A stretch of 41,590 bases of DNA from DASPKT01 sp035626475 (GTDB lineage Bacteria > Pseudomonadota > Alphaproteobacteria > Azospirillales > Azospirillaceae). The position numbers and the translations under genes are program-made. Below are positions 33,406 through 41,317 of the stretch, one piece after another. The stretch is from NCBI GenBank assembly GCA_035626475.1, contig DASPNP010000064.1, positions 1-41,590 on the forward strand. The letters are read 5' to 3'. Below the pieces are notes generated by a model. The model did no database searches and was not told the DNA's origin. It was given only the letters and a program-made list of their open reading frames with translations. Numbering within the stretch: position 1 is the first letter of the stretch; every line of letters starts with the position of its first letter.

Positions 33406-34778
33406 GCGCCCGTCACCTGATGAAGCGGCTGGCCGGCACCGGCGCCGTCCTGCTGCTCTCCGCCGCCCTGGCCGTTCCCGCCATGGCCGTGGAGATCAAG
33501 CGCGTGGTCAGCCCCGGCGGCATCGAGGCCTGGCTGGTGCGCGACGAGAAGAACCCGATCATCTCCATGAGCTGGGCCTTCGACGGCGGCACGGAGCTGG
33601 ACCCGGCCGGCAAGTTGGGCCTCGCCCACATGACCTCCGGCCTGCTGGACGAGGGGGCGGGCGACCTGGAGAGCCAGGCCTTCCAGAAACGGCTGGAGGA
33701 CAACTCCATCAGCCTGTCCTTCTCCGCCGCCCGCGACGGCTTCTTCGGCGGGCTCACCACCCTGCGCGACAACCGCGAGACCGCCTTCGACCTGGCCCGT
33801 CTCGCCATGACCGCGCCGCGCTTCGACCAGGACGCGGTGGAGCGCATCCGCCGTCAGATCCTGACCGGGCTGAAGCGCGACCAGACCGACCCGAACTACA
33901 TCGCGCAGCTGACGATGATGCGGGCGCTCTATCCCGACCACCCCTACGGCAAGCCCGCCCGCGGCACGCCGGAGACGGTCGCCGCCATCACCCGGGACGA
34001 CCTGACGGGCTTCGTGAAGGCTCGGCTGGGCCGCGACCGGCTGAAGGTGGCGGTGTCGGGCGACATCACCGAGCAGGAGCTGGGCCCGGTGCTGGACAAG
34101 GTCTTCGGCGCGCTGCCCGCCAAGGCCGAGCCCTTCACCGTGCCGGACGTGGCGCCGGCGGCGAAGGGGCAGGTGCTGGCGGTGCCGGTGCCGATCCCGC
34201 AGACCATCATGAGCATGGCCCAGCGCGGGCTGAAGCGCGAGGACCCGAACTGGTACGCCGCCAGCCTGCTGAACTATGTGCTGGGCGGCGGCGGCTTCAG
34301 CTCGCGCCTGATGGACGAGGTGCGCGAGAAGCGCGGCCTCACCTACGGCGTCGGCACCGGGTTGCAGCCCTACAAGCGCTCCGCCGTCATGACCGCCGGC
34401 GGCTCCACCATGAACGAGAAGGCGGGGCAGGCGCTGGATCTGATCAAGGAGATCTGGGGCCGGGTGGCGCGCGAGGGCATCACCGCCCAGGAACTGCAGG
34501 ACGCCAAGACCTACCTGACCGGCTCCTTCCCGCTGCAGCTGACCAGCAACGGCGCCATCGCTGGCGTGCTGCTGCAGCTCCAGCGGGACAATCTCGGCAT
34601 CGACTTCCTGGAGCGGCGCAACGAGCTGCTGAACCAGGTGACGCTGGAGCAGGTCAACGCGCTGGCGAAGGATCTGCTGGACCCGAAGAACCTGCTGACC
34701 GTCGTGGTCGGCCAGCCCCAGGGGGTGACGCCGACCGAGACGGTGCCGCCGCCGACGGCCGTCGCCAAGCCGGGCTGA
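33402..34778 (+). CDS. Exported M16-family protein lacking the zinc motif
   Basis: 458 aa with a signal peptide (MKRLAGTGAVLLLSAALAVP, cleaved near AMA-VE; ATG at 33402, with a second Met at residue 7). The fold matches M16 throughout, including 'GGGGFSSRLMDEVREKRGLT' in the C-terminal half. Where active members have HxxEH this one reads 'GLAHMTSGLLDEG', so no zinc site forms. It is the expected non-catalytic partner of the preceding active M16 protein, comparable to the alpha/beta pair of mitochondrial processing peptidase. The ATG overlaps the previous stop (ATGA), supporting stoichiometric expression. Confidence 0.92.
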   Translation: MSARHLMKRLAGTGAVLLLSAALAVPAMAVEIKRVVSPGGIEAWLVRDEKNPIISMSWAFDGGTELDPAGKLGLAHMTSGLLDEGAGDLESQAFQKRLEDNSISLSFSAARDGFFGGLTTLRDNRETAFDLARLAMTAPRFDQDAVERIRRQILTGLKRDQTDPNYIAQLTMMRALYPDHPYGKPARGTPETVAAITRDDLTGFVKARLGRDRLKVAVSGDITEQELGPVLDKVFGALPAKAEPFTVPDVAPAAKGQVLAVPVPIPQTIMSMAQRGLKREDPNWYAASLLNYVLGGGGFSSRLMDEVREKRGLTYGVGTGLQPYKRSAVMTAGGSTMNEKAGQALDLIKEIWGRVAREGITAQELQDAKTYLTGSFPLQLTSNGAIAGVLLQLQRDNLGIDFLERRNELLNQVTLEQVNALAKDLLDPKNLLTVVVGQPQGVTPTETVPPPTAVAKPG

Positions 34779-34807
34779 ACCGGCTCCCGGCTGGCACGGC
34801 TGTTGCT

Positions 34808-34848
34808 GTCCTCACTCCCGCGGGGCAATCGTTCCAGGGAGTGAGGAC
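34808..34848 (+). promoter_or_regulatory. Perfect hairpin sequestering the ribosome binding site
   Basis: GTCCTCACTCCC (34808-34819) and GGGAGTGAGGAC (34837-34848) form an uninterrupted 12-bp stem with a 17-nt loop. The 3' strand contains the only Shine-Dalgarno sequence (GGGAG, 7 nt from the ATG) and ends at the base before ATG 34849. No T run follows, so it is unlike a terminator. It should block translation when folded. Confidence 0.75.
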
Positions 34849-35340
34849 ATGTTTCTCGGGCTGAAGAACCTCAAGGGTTGGATGGGCGGGGCGACCGGGC
34901 CCGCCGCCGACAGGCCGCACGACGCGCTGGAGGAGCCGCTGACCCCGGTCGGCGCCGTGGAGCCAGACTTCGAGCCGGTGCCCCTGCAGGACATCATCGC
35001 CGCGCTGGACGCGGAGAAGCGGCCCGCCACGCCCGACCGCCGGCGCGAGATCGAAGGTGCCATCCGCGAGCACTGGAAGGCGCTGCGACGGCTGGTCTCC
35101 GAGTACCACAGCCTGGACCGCCAGGCGGAGGCCGCCGCCGAGCCGCTTCTCCAGAAAGCATTGCATGATGCATTGCTGGATATGAATGCGGAAAGCGAGC
35201 CGCCGAATCTGTCGCTCGGCGCCGTCTACGCCGCCCTCTCGCGCGAGACCAAGGCCGAGGCCGCGGCCATGGCGAAGCCCTCCGCCCAGAAGCGCATGAT
35301 CCCGCCGCCCAAGCGCCTGCGCTCCAACGCGGCGGCGTGA
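34849..35340 (+). CDS. Small cytoplasmic protein of unknown function, translation probably hairpin-controlled
   Basis: 163 aa, no family recognised. No signal peptide or membrane helix. The first 50 residues are Gly/Pro/acidic and probably disordered. About 53-125 is predicted helical, with 'RRREIEGAIREHWKALRRLV' and 'YHSLDRQAEAAAEPLLQKAL'. The C-terminus is basic (QKRMIPPPKRLRSNAAA). Base composition and codon use look like the neighbours, supporting a real gene, except for a slightly AT-richer patch near 35155-35210. It lies 70 bp after the M16 pair; the strong hairpin overlapping its ribosome binding site suggests separate translational control. Downstream is a repeat element. Confidence 0.65.
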   Translation: MFLGLKNLKGWMGGATGPAADRPHDALEEPLTPVGAVEPDFEPVPLQDIIAALDAEKRPATPDRRREIEGAIREHWKALRRLVSEYHSLDRQAEAAAEPLLQKALHDALLDMNAESEPPNLSLGAVYAALSRETKAEAAAMAKPSAQKRMIPPPKRLRSNAAA

Positions 35341-35341
35341 T

Positions 35342-35541
35342 TTTTCCCTCGCCCCTTGCGGGAGAGGGAAGGGGCCCACGCATAGCGTGGGAAGGGTGAG
35401 GGGACGGCGGGCGGAAGCCCGACGTTCTCACCACCCGCTGCAGGCTCATCCGTCGAGAAGGCCGGGGCTGCGCCCCGTCCACCCCTCATCCCCCCATGGC
35501 TTCGCCGCGGGTCCCTCCTTCTCCCGCAAGGGGAGAAGGAT
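35342..35541. repeat. MITE/REP-like palindromic element, copy A
   Basis: Begins CCCTCGCCCCTTGCGGGAGA and ends in the near-complement TCTCCCGCAAGGGGAGAAGG. Internal paired blocks include GGTGAGGGG / CCCCTCATCC. About 200 bp, without coding capacity. The same element occurs at 41318-41514. It fills most of the gap between the unknown gene at 34849 and pgi. Confidence 0.88.
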
Positions 35542-35667
35542 GTTTCGCCCCGCCCCGGGCTACTCCCACCGCGCATCTGCGGCGGCGCTTGGCAGGGAGC
35601 TCAACCATGCTACTAATCGGGCCGGACCGGGGCGAACCCGGCCGGCCCGATCCGCATGAGGCCCCGG
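35542..35667 (+). other. Short leader region of pgi
   Basis: Between repeat copy A and pgi. It holds no gene. CAACCATGCTACTAATCGG (about 35602-35620) is the least GC-rich part and may include the pgi promoter, but no convincing -35/-10 pair is seen. Confidence 0.35.
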
Positions 35668-37335
35668 ATGGACACGCAGCCGCTCGCTCCCCCGCACCAA
35701 GGCCCCCTGACACAGAGCCCGGAATGGCAGGCGCTGGAGCGCCACCGGCAGGAGATGGACGGGGTGCATATGCGCGCCCTGTTCGCCGAGGACCCGGGCC
35801 GGTTCGACCGCTTCTCCCTGCGGCTGCCCGGGCTGCTGCTGGACTATTCCAAGAACCGGGTGACCGCGGACACGATGCGCCTGCTGGCCGATCTCGCCCG
35901 GGCGCGGGGTGTGGAGCGCATGCGCGACGCCATGCTGGCCGGCGCGCGCATCAACGCGACCGAGGGGCGGGCGGTGCTGCACACGGCGCTGCGCAACCGC
36001 TCGGGCCGGCCCGTCATGGTGGACGGGCGCGACGTGATGCCCGACGTGGCCGAGGTGCTCGCGCGCATGCGGGCCTTCAGCACGAAGGTCCGCGACGGCA
36101 GCTGGCTGGGCCGCACCGGCCGAGCCATGACCGACATCGTCAATATCGGCATCGGCGGCTCCGACCTCGGCCCGGTCATGGTCACGGAGGCGCTGCGGCC
36201 CTACCACCATGCGGGCCTGAAGGCGCATTTCGTCTCCAACGTGGACGGCACGCATATCGCCGAGGTGCTGAAGCGCATCGACCCGGAGACGACCCTCTTC
36301 ATCGTCGCCTCCAAGACCTTCACGACGCAGGAGACGCTGACCAACGCCCATACAGCACGCGGCTGGTTCCTGGATAGGGGCGGCTCGGAGGCCGACATCG
36401 CCAAGCACTTCGTGGCGCTGTCGACCAATGAGAAGGAGGTTCGCGCCTTCGGCATCGACCCGGCCAACATGTTCGGCTTCTGGGACTGGGTCGGCGGCCG
36501 CTACAGCCTGTGGTCGGCCATCGGCCTGCCGATCATGCTGATGGTCGGACCCGACCGGTTCGAGGAGCTGCTGGCCGGCGCCCATGAGATGGACGAGCAT
36601 TTCCGCACCGCGCCGCTTGAGGCCAACATGCCGGTGCTGCTGGGCATGCTGGGCGTCTGGTACGTGAACTTCTGGGGCAGCGACGCCCATGCGGTGCTGC
36701 CCTACGACCAGTATCTGTCGCGCCTCCCGGCCTATCTGCAGCAGGCCGACATGGAGAGCAACGGCAAGGGCGTGGACCGGCAGGGCCGGGCGGTCGACTA
36801 CGCCACCGGCCCGGTGATCTTCGGCGAGCCCGGCACCAACGGCCAGCACGCCTTCTACCAGCTGATCCACCAGGGCACGCCGCTGATCCCCTGCGACTTC
36901 CTGGCGCCGATCGAGACGCAGAACCCGGTCGGCCGCCACCACCCGATCCTGCTCTCCAACTTCCTCGCCCAGACCGAGGCGCTGATGCGCGGCAAGACGG
37001 AGGACGAGGTGCGGGCGGAGCTGGCGAAGGAGGGGCTGTCCGGCCAGGCGTTGGAGGACCTTGTCCCGCACAAGGTGTTCCCCGGCAACCGCCCGACCAA
37101 CTCCATCCTGTTCAGGCGCCTCGACCCGCGGACGCTTGGCATGCTGGTGGCGCTGTACGAGCACAGGATCTTCGTCCAGGGCGTTGTCTGGAACGTGAAC
37201 TCCTACGACCAGTGGGGCGTGGAGCTGGGCAAGCAGCTGGCCAAGGCCATCCTGCCGGAACTCGAGGGCGGCGAGGCGAAGGCGCACGACAGCTCCACGG
37301 CGGGGCTCATCAAGGCGATCCGCGAAGGCGTGTGA
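35668..37335 (+). CDS. pgi: Glucose-6-phosphate isomerase
   Basis: Interconverts glucose-6-phosphate and fructose-6-phosphate; cytoplasmic. 555 aa, standard long bacterial form. The start at 35668 is preferred over ATG 35656 because GAGG sits 6 nt upstream of it. PGI signature 1 is 'ANMFGFWDWVGGRYSLWSAI'-like; signature 2 is 'GKQLAKAI' near the C-terminus. Substrate-phosphate residues are in 'NIGIGGSDLGP' and 'VASKTFTTQETL'. The catalytic Glu is in 'DMESNGKGVDR' and the His in 'TNGQHAFYQLIHQG'. An apparently single-gene unit; a short hairpin follows at 37373-37389. Confidence 0.98.
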   Translation: MDTQPLAPPHQGPLTQSPEWQALERHRQEMDGVHMRALFAEDPGRFDRFSLRLPGLLLDYSKNRVTADTMRLLADLARARGVERMRDAMLAGARINATEGRAVLHTALRNRSGRPVMVDGRDVMPDVAEVLARMRAFSTKVRDGSWLGRTGRAMTDIVNIGIGGSDLGPVMVTEALRPYHHAGLKAHFVSNVDGTHIAEVLKRIDPETTLFIVASKTFTTQETLTNAHTARGWFLDRGGSEADIAKHFVALSTNEKEVRAFGIDPANMFGFWDWVGGRYSLWSAIGLPIMLMVGPDRFEELLAGAHEMDEHFRTAPLEANMPVLLGMLGVWYVNFWGSDAHAVLPYDQYLSRLPAYLQQADMESNGKGVDRQGRAVDYATGPVIFGEPGTNGQHAFYQLIHQGTPLIPCDFLAPIETQNPVGRHHPILLSNFLAQTEALMRGKTEDEVRAELAKEGLSGQALEDLVPHKVFPGNRPTNSILFRRLDPRTLGMLVALYEHRIFVQGVVWNVNSYDQWGVELGKQLAKAILPELEGGEAKAHDSSTAGLIKAIREGV

Positions 37336-37372
37336 GCCGGCGGCTGTGACCATTAGAGGGATGTGATGGGGC

Positions 37373-37389
37373 GCACCGTATTTCGGTGC
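37373..37389. other. Small hairpin downstream of pgi
   Basis: GCACCG and CGGTGC form a 6-bp stem around TATTT, followed by the AT-rich AATGTTTGCAATATTCT. It could be a weak terminator for pgi or part of the promoter region of the pentapeptide-repeat gene (TATTCT at 37401-37406 as a possible -10). Confidence 0.35.
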
Positions 37390-37451
37390 AATGTTTGCAA
37401 TATTCTCCGGGTCGGGCGCAGGATGCCTGACGCGGAGACGAACCCCCTGAC

Positions 37452-38786
37452 ATGTCCAACCCCGGTCCCACCCCGTCGCAGACCCTCCAGGCCAAGCCGC
37501 TCGCCCGGCTGACGCAGGAGCAGCTCGACGCCGTCATCAAGCGGCACGAGATGTTCCGCAACGCCCGCATGGGCGGCGCCCGGGCGGTGCTGGCGCATTT
37601 CGACCTGTCCGGGCTGGACCTCGCCGGGCGCGACCTGGCGCATGCCGATTTCACCGGCGCCGTGCTGCGCGGCTGCAACCTGGTCGGCGCCTCGCTGGAA
37701 TGCGCGACGCTCTTCGCCTGCGACCTGCGCAACACCCAGATGGAGGGCGCCAGCCTGGTGAAGGCCGATCTGCGCGGCGCCTGCCTACGCGGGGCGAACC
37801 TCACCGGCGTGAACCTGTTCGACGCCGACCTGCGCGACGGCTCCATCGCCGCCAAGGAGCGCGACGGCAGCCTGCGCATCATGAAGGTGGAGGCCAGCCC
37901 CGCCGACATGCAGGGCGCCAACATGTCCAGCGCCAACCTGACCAACGCCCGCATGGGCGGCGCCATGGCGATGCACACCGACTTCTCCGACGCCATCATG
38001 CGCGGGGCCAAGCTGGTGCGCGCCAACCTGCGCAACGCCCGCATGGACGGCACCATCCTGGAAGGGGCGGACCTGTCGGGTGCCGACGTGCGTGGCGCCA
38101 GCATGAAGGGCGCGGTGCTGACGGGCGCCACCCTGACGCTGACCGAGATGGCCGGCGCCGACATGGCCGGCGCCCTGACCGACAAGCCCGCCGGCCGCAC
38201 CCTGCACCAGCTGGCCCGGCCGCTGCCCGACCTGATGAAGCTGCATGCCGACTGGGTCTACAGCGCCGGCCAAGAGGGCATGCCGCTGGACCTGACGCAG
38301 ATGGACATGCGCCTGGCCGGGCCGCTGGCGCACGCGCTGCTGACCCGGGTGGTGGCGAACGGCGCCATCTTCTTCGGGCTGGATCTGTCGGGGGCGCAGC
38401 TGCAGGTGGCCCAGCTGCGCGACACGGACTTCCGCACCGCCAACCTCGAGGGGGCGGACCTGCGCGGCGCCTCGCTGCAGGGCTCCAAGTTCAACAACGC
38501 GAGGCTGCGCGGCGCCAGCTTCGACTATCTCCAGATCAGCGCCGAGCGCCAGGTCTCCGCCGACCTCACCGGGTCCAGCCTGCGCTATGCCGACTTGTCG
38601 GGCGTGAAGCTGCGCAAGGCGGTGCTGCACCGCTGCGACTTCGCCTTCGCCGATTTGCGGGGCGCCGATCTGCGCGGCGCCGACCTGACGGGCGCCAATT
38701 TCGGCGGGGCGAAATACACCCCCGACCAGTTCGGCAACGTCATCCTGGAAGGCGTCACCGGCCTGCCCCGGGCGATCACGGGGTAG
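37452..38786 (+). CDS. Pentapeptide-repeat protein with two repeat blocks
   Basis: 444 aa, cytoplasmic by sequence. Two runs of A(D/N)LxG-type pentapeptides (about residues 45-240 and 310-430) should each form a right-handed quadrilateral beta-helix. They are separated by a non-repeat, probably helical segment (about 245-305). The segment before each block is similar in type: an H-x2-(F/W) helix ending in Gly ('KRHEMFRNARMGG' and 'KLHADWVYSAGQEG'). This suggests an internal duplication. About residues 137-155 ('KERDGSLRIMKVEASPADMQ') form an inserted loop in the first block. Pentapeptide proteins include DNA-gyrase mimics such as Qnr/MfpA, but most have unknown function, and nothing here points to gyrase specifically. 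Confidence 0.9.
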   Translation: MSNPGPTPSQTLQAKPLARLTQEQLDAVIKRHEMFRNARMGGARAVLAHFDLSGLDLAGRDLAHADFTGAVLRGCNLVGASLECATLFACDLRNTQMEGASLVKADLRGACLRGANLTGVNLFDADLRDGSIAAKERDGSLRIMKVEASPADMQGANMSSANLTNARMGGAMAMHTDFSDAIMRGAKLVRANLRNARMDGTILEGADLSGADVRGASMKGAVLTGATLTLTEMAGADMAGALTDKPAGRTLHQLARPLPDLMKLHADWVYSAGQEGMPLDLTQMDMRLAGPLAHALLTRVVANGAIFFGLDLSGAQLQVAQLRDTDFRTANLEGADLRGASLQGSKFNNARLRGASFDYLQISAERQVSADLTGSSLRYADLSGVKLRKAVLHRCDFAFADLRGADLRGADLTGANFGGAKYTPDQFGNVILEGVTGLPRAITG

Positions 38787-38802
38787 GGGACCGCCCGCCT
38801 CC

Positions 38803-38831
38803 TTGCTGTGTTGTACAGCGAGTTGTACAAT
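38803..38831 (+). promoter_or_regulatory. Promoter and TGTACA-box operator of yefM-yoeB
   Basis: TTGCTG (38803-38808) and TACAAT (38826-38831) are spaced exactly 17 bp. Two TGTACA hexamers (38812-38817 and 38824-38829) lie within this promoter with a 12-bp centre-to-centre distance, the arrangement known for the E. coli yefM-yoeB operator. The second box overlaps the -10 element. The predicted mRNA start is near 38838. Confidence 0.85.
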
Positions 38832-38852
38832 AAGGCGATCAAGGAGGATGCC

Positions 38853-39104
38853 ATGGACATCGTGTCCTACAGCCATGCCCGCCAGAACCTGTCGAGCCTG
38901 ATGGACAAGGTGACCGAGGACCGGGCGCCGGTGACGGTCACCCGCAAAGGCGCCGAACCGGTGGTCGTGGTCTCGCAGAGCGAGTGGAACTCCATCCAGG
39001 AGACCCTGTACCTGCTGTCCAACCCGGCGAACGCGGCGCATCTCCGCCGTTCCATCGCCCAACTCGAGGCAGGCGACACAGTGGAGTGGACGCCGCCGGA
39101 ATGA
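38853..39104 (+). CDS. yefM: YefM (Phd/YefM family) antitoxin
   Basis: 83 aa. Start at 38853 follows AAGGAGG with ideal spacing; an upstream ATG at 38808 would lie inside the promoter. The N-terminal DNA-binding part has 'SYSHARQNLSSLMDKVTEDR' and 'VTVTRKGAEPVVVVSQSEWN', the Phd/YefM signature. The C-terminal 'SNPANAAHLRRSIAQLEAGD' is the toxin-neutralising helix seen in YefM. It neutralises the YoeB toxin encoded immediately downstream and autorepresses at the TGTACA boxes. The stop overlaps the toxin start (ATGA). Confidence 0.95.
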   Translation: MDIVSYSHARQNLSSLMDKVTEDRAPVTVTRKGAEPVVVVSQSEWNSIQETLYLLSNPANAAHLRRSIAQLEAGDTVEWTPPE

Positions 39105-39370
39105 GGGTCGTCTTCTCGGCAGATGCCTGGCGCGACTATCTGTTCTGGCAGGAGCAGAACCGGGAGATCTTCGCCCGCATCAATGAGTTGATCGAGGATG
39201 CACGGCGCCATCCCTTCTCCGGCATCGGCAAGCCGGAGCCGCTGCGCGGCGAGATGAAGGGCTTCTGGTCGCGGCGCATCACCCTGGAGCACCGGCTGGT
39301 CTACCGGGTGGAAGGCAAGGGTGACGATCAGCGGATCGAGATAACCGGCTGCCGCTACCACTACCAATAA
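39101..39370 (+). CDS. yoeB: YoeB/Txe family mRNA-interferase toxin
   Basis: 89 aa, near the 84-aa E. coli YoeB. RelE-superfamily ribosome-dependent endoribonuclease that cuts mRNA at the A site. Conserved features are 'INELIEDARRHPFSGIGKPE' (which contains the catalytic-Glu region), 'GFWSRRITLEHRLVYRV' (catalytic Arg) and the C-terminal 'GCRYHYQ' (catalytic His, terminal Tyr). All are present, so the toxin is probably functional. The ATG overlaps the antitoxin stop, giving the usual antitoxin-first operon. A chromosomal location next to mutL suggests a resident accessory module. Confidence 0.95.
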   Translation: MRVVFSADAWRDYLFWQEQNREIFARINELIEDARRHPFSGIGKPEPLRGEMKGFWSRRITLEHRLVYRVEGKGDDQRIEITGCRYHYQ

Positions 39371-39445
39371 CAAGAACTATGGGCCGGGCGGCGCGTTACA
39401 TCCCAGCCCTGGTATGCGGGGCCTCCCGCCGCTACATTACCGCCC

Positions 39446-41308
39446 ATGCCGATCCGCCTTCTGCCAGAGACCCTCGTCAACCGCATCGCCGCCGGCGAGG
39501 TGGTGGAGCGACCCGCCGCCGCTGTGAAGGAGCTGGTGGAGAACGCGCTCGATGCCGGCGCGCGCCGCGTCGACGTGACGCTCCGCGACGGCGGCAAGGC
39601 GCTGATCGCCATCGTGGACGACGGCTGCGGCATGGGGCCGGCCGAGCTGGAACTGGCGGTGGAGCGCCACGCCACCTCCAAGCTGCAGGGCGACGATCTG
39701 CTGAACATCCACACGCTGGGCTTTCGGGGCGAGGCGCTGCCCTCCATCGGCGCCGTCAGCCGCCTGACGCTGACCAGCCGCACGGCGGGGTCCGACAGCG
39801 CCTGGGCCATCCAGGTGGAGGGCGGGGCCAAGGGCAGCCCGCAGCCCGCCGCCCACGGCCCCGGCACGCGGGTGGAGGTGCGCGACCTGTTCTACGCCAC
39901 GCCGGCGCGGCTGAAATTCCTGAAGGCCACCCGTACCGAGTCCCAGGCGGCGGTGGATGTGGTGGAGCGGCTGGCCATGGCCCACCCGCATGTCGCCTTC
40001 ACGGTGAACGACGAAGGCCGCACGCCGCTGCGCCTCGCCGCGCAGTCGGGCGAGGATGGCCGCCTGGCGCGACTCGGCGCCATCATGGGACGCGAGTTCC
40101 AGGAGAACGCGCTGCCGGTGGACGCGCTACGCGAGGGCGTGCGCCTGACCGGCTTCATCGGCCTGCCGACGCTGAACAAGCCCACTGCCGCCGGCCAGTA
40201 CCTGTTCGTCAACGGCCGGCCGGTGCGCGACAAGCTGCTGGTCGGCGCGGTGCGCGGCGCCTATGCCGACTTCCTGGCGCGCGACCGCCACCCGATGCTG
40301 GCGCTGTTCCTGGAGTTGCCCTGCGAGCAGGTGGACGTGAACGTCCACCCCGCCAAGACCGAGGTGCGCTTCCGCGACTCAGGCCTGGTGCGCGGGCTGA
40401 TCGTCGGGGCGCTGAAGCATGCGCTGGCGGCGGCCGGCCACCGCGCCTCCACCACCGTCGGCGCCGCGACGCTGGCGAGCCTGACCGCCCACACCGCCCC
40501 GCAGCAGAGCTTCGGCGGATTGGGGAGCGGCACGGCCGGCGGCCATGCCGGTGGCGGCTGGCAGCCGCCTTTCCACGGTGGCGGGCACGTTCCGGCCGGT
40601 CTGGCCCAGGCCGCCGTCGCCTTCCAGGCGCCGCTGCAGCAGAACCCGATCTGGGCGCCGGCGCCCGGCGTCGCCGCCCCCGCCGCCCGCACCGAGGCGC
40701 CGCCCGAGGCGGAGGCGCTGCGCGACTTCCCGCTGGGAGCGGCGCGGGCGCAGCTGCACAACACCTACATCGTCGCCCAGACGGCGGACGGCATGGTCAT
40801 CGTCGACCAGCACGCCGCCCATGAGCGGCTGGTCTATGAGCGCATCAAGGAAGCCATGGTCGGCGGGGGCGTGAAGCGGCAGATCCTGCTGATCCCCGAG
40901 GTGGTTGAGCTGGACCCCGCCGACGCCGAGCGGCTGGGCGAACGTTCCGACGAACTGGCCGAGCTGGGCCTCTGCCTGGAGAGCTTCGGCACGGGGGCGG
41001 TCGTGGTGCGCGAGGTGCCGGCGCTGCTGGGCCCCAAGGCCGACATCAAGGGCTTGGTAAAGGACGTGGCCGACGAGCTGGCCGAGCTGGGCGACGCCCA
41101 CGCGCTGAAGGAGCGGCTGGAGGCGGTCTGCTCCAGCATGGCCTGCCACGGCTCGGTCCGCGCCGGCCGCCCGCTCAACATCGACGAGATGAACGCGCTC
41201 CTGCGCCAGATGGAGGCCACCCCCCACAGCGGCCAGTGCAACCACGGCCGCCCCACCTATGTGGAGCTGAAGCTGGGCGACATCGAGCGGCTGTTCGGGA
41301 GAAGGTGA
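39446..41308 (+). CDS. mutL: DNA mismatch repair protein MutL with endonuclease motif
   Basis: 620 aa. The N-terminal GHKL ATPase has 'IAAGEVVERPAAAVKELVEN', 'IVDDGCGMG' and 'LGFRGEALPSI'. A Gly/Pro/Ala-rich linker of about residues 350-420 joins it to the C-terminal dimerisation domain. That domain has DQHAAHERLVYE (D454-E465), the DQHA(x)2E(x)4E metal motif of endonuclease-active MutL, plus 'ACHGSVRAG' and 'HSGQCNHGRP', the zinc-ligand C(x)H motifs. It therefore nicks DNA itself, as expected in species that do not use Dam/MutH strand discrimination. It starts 75 bp after yoeB and is followed 9 bp after its stop by repeat copy B. Confidence 0.97.
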   Translation: MPIRLLPETLVNRIAAGEVVERPAAAVKELVENALDAGARRVDVTLRDGGKALIAIVDDGCGMGPAELELAVERHATSKLQGDDLLNIHTLGFRGEALPSIGAVSRLTLTSRTAGSDSAWAIQVEGGAKGSPQPAAHGPGTRVEVRDLFYATPARLKFLKATRTESQAAVDVVERLAMAHPHVAFTVNDEGRTPLRLAAQSGEDGRLARLGAIMGREFQENALPVDALREGVRLTGFIGLPTLNKPTAAGQYLFVNGRPVRDKLLVGAVRGAYADFLARDRHPMLALFLELPCEQVDVNVHPAKTEVRFRDSGLVRGLIVGALKHALAAAGHRASTTVGAATLASLTAHTAPQQSFGGLGSGTAGGHAGGGWQPPFHGGGHVPAGLAQAAVAFQAPLQQNPIWAPAPGVAAPAARTEAPPEAEALRDFPLGAARAQLHNTYIVAQTADGMVIVDQHAAHERLVYERIKEAMVGGGVKRQILLIPEVVELDPADAERLGERSDELAELGLCLESFGTGAVVVREVPALLGPKADIKGLVKDVADELAELGDAHALKERLEAVCSSMACHGSVRAGRPLNIDEMNALLRQMEATPHSGQCNHGRPTYVELKLGDIERLFGRR

Positions 41309-41317
41309 GGCAACAGC

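Noticed and set aside
34808..34848. Reading the hairpin before the 34849 gene as the terminator of the M16 operon
   Set aside because: No T run follows; the bases after the stem are the ATG and coding sequence. Termination is not fully excluded but is less likely than RBS masking.
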